Below, piece by piece: positions 43,987 through 52,926 of a stretch of 64,000 nucleotides of DNA. The DNA is taken from the NCBI RefSeq assembly GCF_000240165.1, contig NC_017585.1, forward strand, positions 1,240,001-1,304,000, read 5' to 3'. The translations under genes and the position numbers were made by a program. Each line of letters starts with the position of its first letter. Position 1 is the stretch's first letter. This DNA is from Streptantibioticus cattleyicolor NRRL 8057 = DSM 46488 (GTDB lineage Bacteria > Actinomycetota > Actinomycetes > Streptomycetales > Streptomycetaceae). The notes under the pieces were generated by a model. That model made no database searches. It was not told the origin of the DNA and saw nothing but the letters and a program-made list of their open reading frames with translations.

Positions 43987-45129
43987 TCAGCACACGGGGA
44001 CGTCGGGGAGTTCGTTCCCCGGGTAGTCCAGGTAGATGTTGGTGATCCAGCCGCCGTACAGCGGCAGATAGGCCCACCAGTCGTTGACGTAGGAGCCGAC
44101 GGTCACCGTCTGACCCTGCTTCTGGCAGGAGACCAGCGTCTCCACCCCGGAGGGGAGCGCGGTCAGCACGGTGGAGTCGGTGGTGGTGGCGGCGCGTACG
44201 TGGACGCCGGTTCCCCAGGTGCCGTACCAGCCGCCGGCCGGATGGGTACCGCCGGGGACGTTCAGCGAACGCACCAGGCGGTCGAGGTTGGTGTACGCGG
44301 CGCCGAAGGTGGTGTCGGTGGGCTGGAGGGTGAAGACGGCGATGATGGAGCGGTCGCCGGCGCCGACCGTGCCGGTGGTGTGGAGCGCGCGCCGGGTGAG
44401 GTCGACGCCGGCCGGCCGTGCGGAACGTGGCGCGGCGGCCTCGTTGCCGGTGCAGTCACCGGAGCTGCCGAAGCCGGACCAGCCCTGCTTGACCGCCCAC
44501 GGGCGCTCGAACGACGCGGGGATGCCGAAGCGCTGGTCGAAGCCGTCCTTGCCGCAGCGGGTGGAGGCCCGCAGGTCGCCCATGACCAGGTCGCGTACCG
44601 GGGCCGGCGCGGTGTCGAGCAGGTAGCGGTAGATCGTGACGGTGTCGGCGGCGGACAGCGCCGTGTACCCCCAGTACCCCGGGTAGCCCGCCGGAGGTCC
44701 GGCGGTGTCGGTCAGCCCGAGCCGCGCGGTCATCCGGTCGACGATGGCGCTGCCGCCCTCCCGCGACCAGTAGAAGGAGGCCGCGTCGTCGTCGCTGCTG
44801 CGCAGCATCGAGTCCAGCCGGGCGCGGTCGTCCGGCGGCAGGTCGTAGTCGGGGCCGCGGTCCCACAGGTGGTCCAGCGCGATGAGCAGCTTGACGACCG
44901 AGGCCGAACGGAACTGGGCGTGCGCGTCGAGCTGTTCGGTGAACGTACCGGTCTGCCGGTCGAAGACCGCCACCCCGGCCGTCACCCCCGGCGGAACGAC
45001 GACGCCCGCCCGTGGTGGTCCGGCCGCCCGCGCCGGGGAGACCGCCCAGCCGAGCAGGAGAGCCGTCACGACGAGCCAGCCGGACGCGACCGCCGACGCG
45101 CGGCGGGTGAGCCTCATGGATGAAGACAA
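43987..45129 (-). CDS. Secreted beta-lactamase-fold serine hydrolase with SH3-like end
   Basis: 380 residues from TTG 45129 (GGAGG 8 bases upstream) or 376 from ATG 45117. N-terminal signal peptide (RRASAVASGWLVVTALLLG, cleavage near ARAAGP). The mature part begins like a class A beta-lactamase/DD-peptidase with SxxK in FRSASVVKLL near residue 74 and DDDAASFYW near 110; no clear KTG is visible. The last 75 residues resemble a bacterial SH3 domain (GTGVHVRAATTTDSTVLTALP), a wall-binding module. Probably peptidoglycan-related; not a proven lactamase. Confidence 0.8.
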   Translation of the reverse strand: MSSSMRLTRRASAVASGWLVVTALLLGWAVSPARAAGPPRAGVVVPPGVTAGVAVFDRQTGTFTEQLDAHAQFRSASVVKLLIALDHLWDRGPDYDLPPDDRARLDSMLRSSDDDAASFYWSREGGSAIVDRMTARLGLTDTAGPPAGYPGYWGYTALSAADTVTIYRYLLDTAPAPVRDLVMGDLRASTRCGKDGFDQRFGIPASFERPWAVKQGWSGFGSSGDCTGNEAAAPRSARPAGVDLTRRALHTTGTVGAGDRSIIAVFTLQPTDTTFGAAYTNLDRLVRSLNVPGGTHPAGGWYGTWGTGVHVRAATTTDSTVLTALPSGVETLVSCQKQGQTVTVGSYVNDWWAYLPLYGGWITNIYLDYPGNELPDVPVC

Positions 45130-45313
45130 CCGAACATCCTCCGTGGTCGAGAGCCGGCGGTCGCGCGGACGCCACCTCCGCGGCGCCCGTGGCCGGGCGG
45201 CGGGTCCCCGGACCACCGCGCGACCCCCATCGTGCCGTGGCCCGGGGCACGGTGAGAAAACTAGGAGCGCGGGCCGGGCGCGGCATTGGAGAAATGCGAA
45301 CGCCGAGGGCGCG

Positions 45314-46222
45314 TCACGGGTGCGGGCGGGCGTCGAGCAGTTGGGTGGGGGTGCGTCCGGCGAGGAGGCGGAAGTCCCGGTTGAGATGGGCCTGGTCGGT
45401 GTAACCGCAGGCGTGGGCGATGTCGGCCCAGGGCCGGCCGGGCGCGGCGAGGAGCAGGTGGGCGGCGTGCTGGAAGCGCCAGACGCGGGCCACGGTCTTG
45501 GGTGACAGGCCGACCTGTTCGGCGAACTTCTTCTCCAGGTGGCGTCGGCTGCACCCGAGTTCGTCCGCGATCCGGCCGATGCCCGTCCCGCCCCGGGAGG
45601 TCGCTATGCGCTGCCAGGCCCGCACCAGGGTGCCGTCCGGCACCGGTCCCGCCGACAGCCAGCGGGTCAGGGTGCGGTCGAGGACGGTGAAGCGTGCGCG
45701 CCAGGTCGGGCAGAGCGCGAGCTGTTCGGCCAGGACGGCGGCGCGGCGGCCCACCAGATCGGCGAGCGGGAGGTGGGTGTTGGCGAGTTCGCCCATGCCG
45801 ACTCCGAAGAGCGCGAAGGCACTTGGCGGTGCCAGCGCCACCAGCACCGCGGCGCCGGTGATGCCGGGCCCGATCCGGTAGAAGCGGTCGTAGAGGCCGG
45901 CGACGCCCAGCGCGGGCACGGCGGCCGGACACCGTGCCGTGAACAACCGCCCCCGGCAGGCCCCCGACAGCCAGATGGTCAGCATGACGGCACACTCGGG
46001 CGGAACGCGCTGGACCGTCGCCACCGCCACGTCGGCGCCGTCGATCCCCGCGTAGCTGAGCACATGCCCGCGCAGCCGGGGATGCGGCTGCCCGATCACC
46101 ACCCCGTGCGCCCCACCGACCGGCACGATCCGGGTGCCCGGGTCGGCGAGGCTGGGCCACCAGTGCTCGCCCGCCCCTGCCACGGCCCCCGGATCCGTCC
46201 CCGCCAGCCCCTCCACGGTCAT
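45314..46222 (-). CDS. AraC-family transcriptional regulator
   Basis: 302 residues from ATG 46222. The C-terminal AraC/XylS DNA-binding domain has two helix-turn-helices: GIGRIADELGCSRRHLEKKF near residue 215 and DIAHACGYTDQAHLNRDFRL near 265. The N-terminal part is an unspecified ligand-binding domain (AVMLTIWLSGACRGRLF). Divergent from the chitinase gene by 314 bases, so it may regulate it, though the chitinase also has a DasR-like site. Confidence 0.92.
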   Translation of the reverse strand: MTVEGLAGTDPGAVAGAGEHWWPSLADPGTRIVPVGGAHGVVIGQPHPRLRGHVLSYAGIDGADVAVATVQRVPPECAVMLTIWLSGACRGRLFTARCPAAVPALGVAGLYDRFYRIGPGITGAAVLVALAPPSAFALFGVGMGELANTHLPLADLVGRRAAVLAEQLALCPTWRARFTVLDRTLTRWLSAGPVPDGTLVRAWQRIATSRGGTGIGRIADELGCSRRHLEKKFAEQVGLSPKTVARVWRFQHAAHLLLAAPGRPWADIAHACGYTDQAHLNRDFRLLAGRTPTQLLDARPHP

Positions 46223-46436
46223 GGTCCCGCCCCTTCCACCCGGTTCGGCCGATGGTGATGATGATCCCGAAGACGGGTGAATAACCGATAAACGGGCGAT
46301 ACGCGTCCAAGACGGTTGAGCGCACTCGCCGCCGGCCCGTCCGCCGGACGCGGACCCGTTCCGGCCAAGGGCGTCGGAGCCCCCGACTCCGGCCCGGCGT
46401 CCGGCCGTTACCCGTTCGCACCCCTTGACGCCGTGC

Positions 46437-46452
46437 TTTGGTCTGGACCATC
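46437..46452 (+). promoter_or_regulatory. DasR-responsive element (dre) before the chitinase gene
   Basis: TTTGGTCTGGACCATC contains TGGTCTGGACCA (46439-46450), one base from the core of the dre consensus A(G/C)TGGTCTAGACCA(G/C)T. It overlaps the space after a TTGACG -35 box (46425-46430), a position suited to repression. DasR is the N-acetylglucosamine-responsive repressor that controls chitinase genes in Streptomyces. Confidence 0.8.
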
Positions 46453-46536
46453 TTGGGGTGGCCGCGCGGTGGATCGGCCCTACAGCTCGGTGGCGCGGCC
46501 GTGCCCTCGCCACCCTCTCCTACGGGGAGGCTCGCC

Positions 46537-48156
46537 ATGAGGCGTGTCGTCGTGCCCTTCGTCACCGCTACCGCCCTGCTGGTAACACCCCTGGTCACGG
46601 CGCACGCCGCCACCGGGACGACCGGCCTGGTCGCCACCTGGTCGGTCGCCCAGAGCTGGCAGACCGGCTTCGAGGGCGACTACACCATCACCAACAACAC
46701 CAAGGCCACCGTCCCCACCTGGTCCCTCTCCTTCGACCTGCCCTCCGGCGAGACCATCAGCAGCGTGTGGAACGCCACCCTGACCTCCACCACCACCGCG
46801 GGCGGCACCCACTACACGCTCACCTCACCGAGCTGGGCCACCCCGCTCGCCCCCGGCGCCACCGCACCCGTGGTCGGCTTCGACGTCAGCACCGGCACCG
46901 CCGGCCAGAACGCCCCGGCCAACTGCACCATCAACAACGCGCCCTGTGCCGGCCTGCCCCCGGACACCACCCCGCCGACCACCCCCACCGGGCTGGCGGT
47001 CACCGCCACCGGACCCGGCAGCATCTCCCTGAGCTGGAAGGCCTCCACCGACGACCAGGGCGTCGCCGGATACCACGTGCGTGACAACGGCGCCGTCGTC
47101 GCCACCGTCACCGGCACCTCCGCCACCCTCACCGGGCTCCTCCCCGGCAGCAGTCACACCATCACCGTCTCCGCCTTCGACGCCACGGGCAACGAATCGC
47201 CCGCCTCCGCCCCCGTGACCGCCACCGCCGGCAGCGGAACGGCCCCGGGCGCGGCGGCCCCCTACGTGGACCTGGGCGCCTACCCCACCCCGAGCCTGCC
47301 CGCGCTCGCCCAGGCGTCCGGCATCAAGCAGTTCTCCCTCGCCTTCGTCATCAACGGCGGCACACCGTGCACCGCGAGCTGGTTCGGCGCCTACGACCCG
47401 GCCACCGGATGGGACAAGGACGACATCGACGCCCTGCGCGCGGCCGGCGGTGACGTACGGGTGTCGTTCGGCGGCGCCAACGGCACCGAACTCGCCCAGT
47501 CCTGCACCTCGGTGTCGGCCCTCGCGGCCCAGTACCAGAAGGTGGTCGACGTCTACGGCCTCGACCGCGTCGACTTCGACATCGAAGGCACCGCCGTCAC
47601 CGACCAGGCGTCCGTCGACCGCCGCTCGGCCGCCCTCGCCCAGGTCCAGGCCGCGCAACGGGCCAAGGGCCGCGACCTCAAGGTCAGCCTGACGCTGCCC
47701 GTGCTGCCCACCGGACTCACCTCCGACGGCCTGTACAACCTGCAGTCGGCGAAGAACGCGGGCCTCGCCGTCGACGTGGTCAACGTCATGGCGATGGACT
47801 ACGGCGACGCCACCGCGCCCGACCCGAGCGGCAGGATGGGCGCCTACGCCATCCAGGCCGCCCAGTCCACCTGGAAGCAGGTGCTGTCGGTGTGGCCCAC
47901 CCTCACCGACGACCAGGCGTGGGCCATGATCGGGGTCACCCCGATGCTCGGCCAGAACGACAACGCCTCCGAGGTCTTCGGGCTGTCCGACGCCTCCCAA
48001 CTGGTCGCCTTCGCCCAGCAGAACCACCTCGGCGAGCTGGCATTCTGGGAGATGACCCGGGACGCCAACGCCTGCACCGGATCGCTGTCCAAGTGCACCA
48101 ACATCCCGCAGAAGCCGTACGACTTCTCCAAGATCTTCGCCGGCTTCACCGGCTGA
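46537..48156 (+). CDS. Secreted chitinase: CBM2 - FnIII - GH18
   Basis: 539 residues from ATG 46537 (GGGGAGG upstream). Signal peptide RRVVVPFVTATALLVTPLVTAHA; cellulose/chitin-binding CBM2 domain from about 28 to 130 (VATWSVAQSWQTGFEGDYTI, ending NCTINNAPC); fibronectin III domain 145-230 (PPTTPTGLAVTATGPGSISL); GH18 catalytic domain from 247, with the active-site line LDRVDFDIEG near 345 (DxxDxDxE; Glu is the acid). Hydrolyses chitin extracellularly. The missing Trp in the usual DxDWE motif is replaced by Ile, as in some GH18 subfamilies. A dre site lies upstream, so GlcNAc/DasR control is likely. Confidence 0.95.
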   Translation: MRRVVVPFVTATALLVTPLVTAHAATGTTGLVATWSVAQSWQTGFEGDYTITNNTKATVPTWSLSFDLPSGETISSVWNATLTSTTTAGGTHYTLTSPSWATPLAPGATAPVVGFDVSTGTAGQNAPANCTINNAPCAGLPPDTTPPTTPTGLAVTATGPGSISLSWKASTDDQGVAGYHVRDNGAVVATVTGTSATLTGLLPGSSHTITVSAFDATGNESPASAPVTATAGSGTAPGAAAPYVDLGAYPTPSLPALAQASGIKQFSLAFVINGGTPCTASWFGAYDPATGWDKDDIDALRAAGGDVRVSFGGANGTELAQSCTSVSALAAQYQKVVDVYGLDRVDFDIEGTAVTDQASVDRRSAALAQVQAAQRAKGRDLKVSLTLPVLPTGLTSDGLYNLQSAKNAGLAVDVVNVMAMDYGDATAPDPSGRMGAYAIQAAQSTWKQVLSVWPTLTDDQAWAMIGVTPMLGQNDNASEVFGLSDASQLVAFAQQNHLGELAFWEMTRDANACTGSLSKCTNIPQKPYDFSKIFAGFTG

Positions 48157-48190
48157 ACCGCCGCCTCCCGCCCGACCGGCCGCGCCCCGC

Positions 48191-48679
48191 TCACACCGGC
48201 GCCGGCCGGTCCGAGGCGGGCCACACGTACGGCAGGTCGGGCGGGACGCCGGGGAACCGGGGCCCGTAGTGATCGGGGTCCTTGCGCACCAGCGCCGACT
48301 GATGACTGCGGTGGAACGCGGGCAGGCCCAGCCACGGCGGCAGCTCACCGGCCGACGCCAACTCCGCCTGACCGCGCGGCTCCGGATCCGTGGCCGCCCC
48401 CGCGCCGAGCCCCGCCACCAAGGAGACCGCGCAGGTGTCCCGGCGCCCGGCCGCCGTCCACACCCGGCAGACCTCCAGCCCGTAGGCGACCAGCGCCTCC
48501 TCGTACCCCGCCCACATCCGCACCGCCGGATGGTGCCGCCAGCCGTACCCCGGCACCGTCAGCCCGCGCAGGATCTGCAACGCCTCCACCCGCTGCTTGC
48601 CCAGCCGCCGGGCGTCGAGGACGGCCGCCGACGCCGAGAAGTCCGGATAGGGCAGAAACGTCTGCACGACCCCCATCAT
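48191..48679 (-). CDS. MSMEG_6728-family protein (pyrimidine-dimer glycosylase-like)
   Basis: 162 residues from ATG 48679 (ATG 48676 and GTG 48664 also possible). MQTFLPYPDF-type start (VVQTFLPYPDFSASAAVLDA), then RLGKQRVEALQILRGL, YGWRHHPAVRMWAGYEEAL and CRVWTAAGRRDTC. The family name comes from the mycobacterial prototype; resemblance to T4 endonuclease V-like glycosylases is at fold level. Function unproven. Confidence 0.8.
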   Translation of the reverse strand: MMGVVQTFLPYPDFSASAAVLDARRLGKQRVEALQILRGLTVPGYGWRHHPAVRMWAGYEEALVAYGLEVCRVWTAAGRRDTCAVSLVAGLGAGAATDPEPRGQAELASAGELPPWLGLPAFHRSHQSALVRKDPDHYGPRFPGVPPDLPYVWPASDRPAPV

Positions 48680-48744
48680 GCCCCGCACCGCACACCACGC
48701 GCCCACCGCCGTTGCGCCGGGCGGGTGGGCGGCGGCCACCACCG

Positions 48745-49602
48745 TCACCGGTCGTCCAGCACCGCCCGCGCCCGCCACGCCGCCACGGCGGCGGCCGGAT
48801 CCTCGGCGTACCAGTGGAAGACCCGGGCCTCGGCCGGTCTGCCCAACGGCCGTACGAAGCCGACCGGTCGCGTCAGCTCCACGGTCACCGTCGTCTGGCC
48901 GCCCACGCCCAGACGCGTGACGCCGTCCGCGTCCACCGCCCCCATCCGGCCACCGGAGAACCGGCGGTCGACGCGCACCGAGGCCACGTACCGGGCCGGT
49001 ATGCGGACGTCCACCAGCACCCCGTACCGCAGCCGCAGCGACCCGTCGGCGCCCACCACGTGCGGACGCACCACGCACGACAGCTGCAGGGCGAACACGA
49101 AGTACACCGCCCACACGTCGACGACCAGGGTGACGGCGTGCACCACCGGATCCGGGACCAGCCAGGCCAGCGCCACCGCCTCCACGACGGAGACGAACCC
49201 CAGGCCGTACATCACGTCCCGCTGCGCGGCGGCGTACGGCACCGCCGCGTCGCCCTCGCCCACCCCGTGCGGTCCACGGCCGGAGAAGCGGCGCAACACG
49301 CTGGTGAACAGGGCGAGTTCATGGGACAGCAGTCTGCGCGCGAGCGCCGGGACGGTGTCGGCGACGGCGGCGCGCAGCGCCGCGCGCCGGTCCGGGCGGT
49401 CCCGGTGGTGGCGCCGGTAGTCGAGCGCGAAGAGCGTCATCGCGGCCACCACGACGGCGCACACCAGCGACTCCACGACGACCCGCACCACCGGCGTCAC
49501 CCGCGCCCCGCTCAGCAGGCACACCACCAGCACCGCCTCGCCGGGCAGCGTCACGGCGAACGACCACCGCACCGCCTTGCGCAGTACCCGCACCGCGCTC
49601 AC
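48745..49602 (-). CDS. Membrane protein co-transcribed with MerR regulator
   Basis: 285 residues from GTG 49602, which overlaps the merR stop (GTGA). Four membrane helices (residues 10-30, 40-62, 133-150, 155-176), then a beta-rich soluble C-terminal domain with YVASVRVDRRFSGGRMGAVD and VTVELTRPVGFVRPLG. No name recognised. The tight coupling to the MerR regulator suggests that it is the regulator's effector gene, for example a drug- or stress-responsive membrane protein. Confidence 0.8.
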   Translation of the reverse strand: MSAVRVLRKAVRWSFAVTLPGEAVLVVCLLSGARVTPVVRVVVESLVCAVVVAAMTLFALDYRRHHRDRPDRRAALRAAVADTVPALARRLLSHELALFTSVLRRFSGRGPHGVGEGDAAVPYAAAQRDVMYGLGFVSVVEAVALAWLVPDPVVHAVTLVVDVWAVYFVFALQLSCVVRPHVVGADGSLRLRYGVLVDVRIPARYVASVRVDRRFSGGRMGAVDADGVTRLGVGGQTTVTVELTRPVGFVRPLGRPAEARVFHWYAEDPAAAVAAWRARAVLDDR

Positions 49603-50402
49603 CGGTTCCGCTCCCGCAGCAGCCGCATCGCCGAGGTCACCGCGGCGGCCTGCGCCGGGGCGAAGTCGGCCAGGAACGCCTCGGCGAAACCACCGCCGGC
49701 CTGGTCGTCCACGTCCTCGGTGGCGGGCGGGGCGAGCGCGGAGAGCACCTCGTCGGGGATGCTCCCGACGATGGCGCGCGCCGTCCGCTCCACCCGGGGG
49801 TCGTCCTCGGGCACGTCGGCCAGCTCGTCGAGCTGGGCGTAGACCGCGTAGGCCCGCGTAACGGCGTCGGGGTGGGAACGCAGCGCCGCCGTCAGCCCGT
49901 CGAGCCACGTCCGGTCGCCGCCGGGGGAGCCGGTCTCCAGCAGGGCGAGCAGTTCGCGTTCCCGGGCCGCCATCGCCGGTTCGGGGCCGGGCAGCCGGGC
50001 GGCGACGCGTGCCATCTCGTCGAAGAGCGCGGCCAGTTCGGGGGAGACCGGGGCCTGGGCGGGCAGCGCGCCGCCAGCCCCGGCCTGCCCCAGCAGCTGC
50101 GCCAGCCGTGCCCGGCGCTGCCGGATGTCCTCCTCCTGGCGGGCCAGGTCGGCGTCGAGCTCGGCGAGGACCTCGGCCAGCTCCTTGTCCGCGTCCTCGG
50201 CCAGCACGTCGCGGACTTCCTCCAGGCTGAGCCCCAGCTCGGTCAGCCGGCGGATCCGCGCCAGCTCGACGGCGTCACGCAGCGAGTACTCCCGGTAGCC
50301 GTTGGGCTGCCGCGCGGGCTCGGCCAGCAGGCCGATGCGATGGTAGTGCCGTACCGCGCGTGTGGTGACGCCGACGAGGCCGGCGAGCTCTCCGATCCGC
50401 AT
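49599..50402 (-). CDS. MerR-family transcriptional regulator
   Basis: 267 residues. The N-terminal MerR domain: MRIGELAGLVGVTTRAVRHY (winged helix) and LGLSLEEVRDVLAED, then a long coiled-coil dimer helix (residues 85-115) and a C-terminal domain of 150 residues (PGPEPAMAARERELLALLE) presumed to bind a ligand. Starts at ATG 50402 without a ribosome site; its promoter would initiate at that base, so the transcript is probably leaderless. Coupled to the membrane gene downstream. Confidence 0.93.
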   Translation of the reverse strand: MRIGELAGLVGVTTRAVRHYHRIGLLAEPARQPNGYREYSLRDAVELARIRRLTELGLSLEEVRDVLAEDADKELAEVLAELDADLARQEEDIRQRRARLAQLLGQAGAGGALPAQAPVSPELAALFDEMARVAARLPGPEPAMAARERELLALLETGSPGGDRTWLDGLTAALRSHPDAVTRAYAVYAQLDELADVPEDDPRVERTARAIVGSIPDEVLSALAPPATEDVDDQAGGGFAEAFLADFAPAQAAAVTSAMRLLRERNR

Positions 50403-50408
50403 GCCACC

Positions 50409-50440
50409 AGTAGAGACGTTGACGCTGCGACAAGGTCAAC
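50409..50440 (-). promoter_or_regulatory. MerR-type promoter/operator with 19-bp spacer
   Basis: Minus strand: -35 TTGACC (50439-50434), 19-base spacer, -10 TCTACT (50414-50409). The spacer carries the inverted repeat GTTGAC-N11-GTCAAC (50418-50440). A 19-bp spacer with an internal dyad is the hallmark of promoters activated by MerR proteins; +1 falls on the ATG at 50402, implying leaderless autoregulation. Confidence 0.82.
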
Positions 50441-50737
50441 CCGGCGCGTCCGGTTCGCGCCAACCGGCGTCTCCGGCGGGTGGGTTGGGGATGGACGGCG
50501 TGGCGGGCCGGGCCGGCCGGGGCGGATCTGACATGCCCAGGCTGGAGCAATGGCCGGTGCGGGCCCCCGGCCGCATTACGCTGAGCGCATCGACCAAGCC
50601 CCGCCGGGAGTTCTTGTGTCCAGGACGTGTCAGCGGATCCACGAGGGCTCCCCCGGGGGCCCAGGGCGTCCCACGGTGTCCCCGCCCGGCCGTCCGGGGG
50701 ACCCGCCCGCGTCGCCGTGCCGCCGTCGGAGCCGGTG

Positions 50738-51928
50738 GTGAGGTGGCCCGGGCGGCGGGTCGACGGGGCGGCCGGTCCGGGCATCGGGGCGCCGGCCCGG
50801 CCCGCCTGGATCCGCTGGCTGCCGGCGCTCTACGTCGCCGCGGTGCTGGCGCTGGAACCGGTCACCCCGGTGCAGTGGCCGGTCAGCTTCCTGCTCATCG
50901 CCCTCCCGGTGGCGGCGGCCTTCGCCCACGGGCCGGTCACGGTCGCCGCCCTCACCCTCTTCGCCATCGGCTTCCAGGCCCTGCTGGCCGGCACCCCGTG
51001 CTGCGCCGGCCGCTCGGTGGGGTACGTGGGCGAGCGCCACTACGTGGCCGCCTACATCTCCACCGCCCTGGTCGGCGTGCTCGGCACCATCCTCGCCGCC
51101 CACCAGGAACGCCGGGAACGCACCCTGGCCACCGTGCGCTCCGTCGCCGAGACCGCGCAGCGCGTACTGCTGCGTCCGGTACCGGGCCGCCTCGGCCGGA
51201 TCGCCGTGGAGACGCTCTACCTGTCGGCCGCCGCCGAGGCGCGGATCGGCGGCGACCTGTACGAGGCGGTGCCCACCGCGTACGGGGTACGCCTGCTCAT
51301 CGGTGACGTGCGGGGCAAGGGGCTGGTCGCGGTGGAGACGGCCGCGCTGCTGCTCGGTGCCTTCCGGGAGGCCGCCCACGACGAGCCCGACCTGGCCCGG
51401 GTCGCCCACCGGGCCGAGCGCAGCATGCGCCGCAGGGCCGCCCAACTGCCCGGCAGCGATGTCGCCGAACGCTTCGTCACCGCGGTCTTCGCCGAGGTCC
51501 CCGACGACGAACCCGTGGTGCGCATCGTCAACTGCGGTCACCCGCCGCCCCTGCTCATCAGCGGCGGATCGGTCACCGAACTGCATTCGACCGACCCCGC
51601 GCCGCCCCTCAACCTCGGCGTCCTCTTCGGCGACGACTACCAGGTGGACACCGAGCCGTTCCGGGCCGGCGACCAACTGCTGCTGTACACCGACGGCGTG
51701 ACCGAGACCCGCGACCGCGCCGGTGCCTTCTATCCCCTGCTGGAACGCGTCGGCCGGTGGACCGCCCTGCCGCCCCGGGAACTCCTCGACCGCCTCCACG
51801 AGGACCTGCTCACCTACAGCGAGGCCAGGCTGGACGACGACACCGCCGCTCTCGCCGCCTACCGGCTCCCCGAGGAGCCGGGCGGCCCACCGCACCCTCA
51901 CGGGGACCGCCCGGCCGGTCAGAACTGA
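50738..51928 (+). CDS. SpoIIE-type PP2C phosphatase, membrane-anchored (paralogue)
   Basis: 396 residues from GTG 50738 (GGAG 6 bases upstream; earlier in-frame starts exist). Three or four N-terminal membrane helices, then a SpoIIE PP2C domain: EARIGGDLYEAV near 170, LLIGDVRGKGLVAVETAALLL near 187, and LLLYTDGVTETRDRAGAFYPL near 312. Same layout and strong similarity to the protein at 30462, including RGKGL and NCGHPxP(Y/P)LL. A partner-switching phosphatase is inferred. The 335 bases before it hold the MerR promoter at the left and nothing else I can name. Confidence 0.88.
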   Translation: MRWPGRRVDGAAGPGIGAPARPAWIRWLPALYVAAVLALEPVTPVQWPVSFLLIALPVAAAFAHGPVTVAALTLFAIGFQALLAGTPCCAGRSVGYVGERHYVAAYISTALVGVLGTILAAHQERRERTLATVRSVAETAQRVLLRPVPGRLGRIAVETLYLSAAAEARIGGDLYEAVPTAYGVRLLIGDVRGKGLVAVETAALLLGAFREAAHDEPDLARVAHRAERSMRRRAAQLPGSDVAERFVTAVFAEVPDDEPVVRIVNCGHPPPLLISGGSVTELHSTDPAPPLNLGVLFGDDYQVDTEPFRAGDQLLLYTDGVTETRDRAGAFYPLLERVGRWTALPPRELLDRLHEDLLTYSEARLDDDTAALAAYRLPEEPGGPPHPHGDRPAGQN

Positions 51929-51935
51929 CGTTTTG

Positions 51936-52835
51936 TCAGCGACACGCCTGGTAGACCGAGTTGTCGAGGTCCTTGGCGAAGAAGACACCGTTGAAGTCGT
52001 TGGCGTTGTCCTTGGGGCAGAACAGCGACGGGGTCATCAGCGGCTTGGAGGGGTCGTTGTCGACGTGGTCGCCCTGGTACTCGGCGTTGAAGACCGGCTT
52101 GCCGGCGTTCACGTACTGGTCGAGTCCGTAGGCGCCGTTGTCGTCGGTGGTGCACTCGGAGAACTGGTTGCATTCCTCGTTGAGGGCGGCGTCGAAGTAC
52201 GGCAGGAGCTTGGGGATCTGCTCGTTGTCGTTCTTCTGGAGCACGCTCATGCCGCGCTGGTGGGTGTCGTTGGCGAGCGTGCTGTTGAAGTAGAGCTGGT
52301 CGTCCTTGGTGATCTTGAACGAGGTGTTGTTGGCGTACCCGTCGATGTTGTCCAGCTCGACCGCGTCGAACCCCTTCTGCCGGCACATGTCCAGCCGGGC
52401 GTCCATGATCTTGCGCAGCGCGCTGTCGGACTTCTGGATCTCCCGGACGTCAAGCCACTTCTCCCCCTTCCAGCCGTTGGAGTTGCCCAGTACGGCGGCG
52501 GGGAACTGCTTGGCGTCCGGACGCCAGTCCTCGTAGGAGCCGGCCGAGATGTAGCAGACCGCCTTGGTGCCCTGGGCGTGCAGCTTGGCGACCGTGTCCG
52601 CCGGGGTGTTGAAGCCGTCGACGTCGTACATGTCGACCTTGCGGAACGTGGTGGGCACCGAGCGCAGCACCCAGTCCCACGATGTCTTCACGTCGGGGTG
52701 CCAACACCCCGCGCAGGCGACGGGCTTGGGCATGGCCGGGGTGGCCGCCGACGCGTGCGGGGCCAGCGATATCGCCAGCAGGGCCGCGGTGGCGCCCGCG
52801 GTCAGCAGCCGGCCGGTACGACGGGAAACGGACAT
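51936..52835 (-). CDS. Secreted GH114 endo-alpha-1,4-polygalactosaminidase
   Basis: 299 residues from ATG 52835 (GGAGGT upstream). Signal peptide SRRTGRLLTAGATAALLAIS, cleavage near SAATPA. The mature part is a GH114 barrel: VDMYDVDGFNTPADTVAKLH near residue 68, KAVCYISAGSYEDWRPDAKQ near 91, GEKWLDVREIQKSDSALRKI near 123, and DMCRQKGFDAVELDNIDGY near 149, with the acidic catalytic residues. Enzymes of this family cut alpha-1,4-galactosamine polymers such as those in Aspergillus galactosaminogalactan. It lies at the end of the aldolase/SIS transcription unit of a sugar-utilisation locus, giving that locus a likely polymer substrate. Confidence 0.9.
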   Translation of the reverse strand: MSVSRRTGRLLTAGATAALLAISLAPHASAATPAMPKPVACAGCWHPDVKTSWDWVLRSVPTTFRKVDMYDVDGFNTPADTVAKLHAQGTKAVCYISAGSYEDWRPDAKQFPAAVLGNSNGWKGEKWLDVREIQKSDSALRKIMDARLDMCRQKGFDAVELDNIDGYANNTSFKITKDDQLYFNSTLANDTHQRGMSVLQKNDNEQIPKLLPYFDAALNEECNQFSECTTDDNGAYGLDQYVNAGKPVFNAEYQGDHVDNDPSKPLMTPSLFCPKDNANDFNGVFFAKDLDNSVYQACR

Positions 52836-52926
52836 GGGATACCTCCGATGGGTCGGGACGAGCGCGCGCGAGCGCGCACGCACCACGGGGCGGAAACCGC
52901 CACGGGTACGGGCCTGGGGGGTGGGT

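Noticed and set aside
43987-45129. Beta-lactamase resistance gene
   Set aside because: SxxK is present but no KTG or clear SDN; it has an SH3-like wall-binding end, so a peptidoglycan-related hydrolase is more likely.
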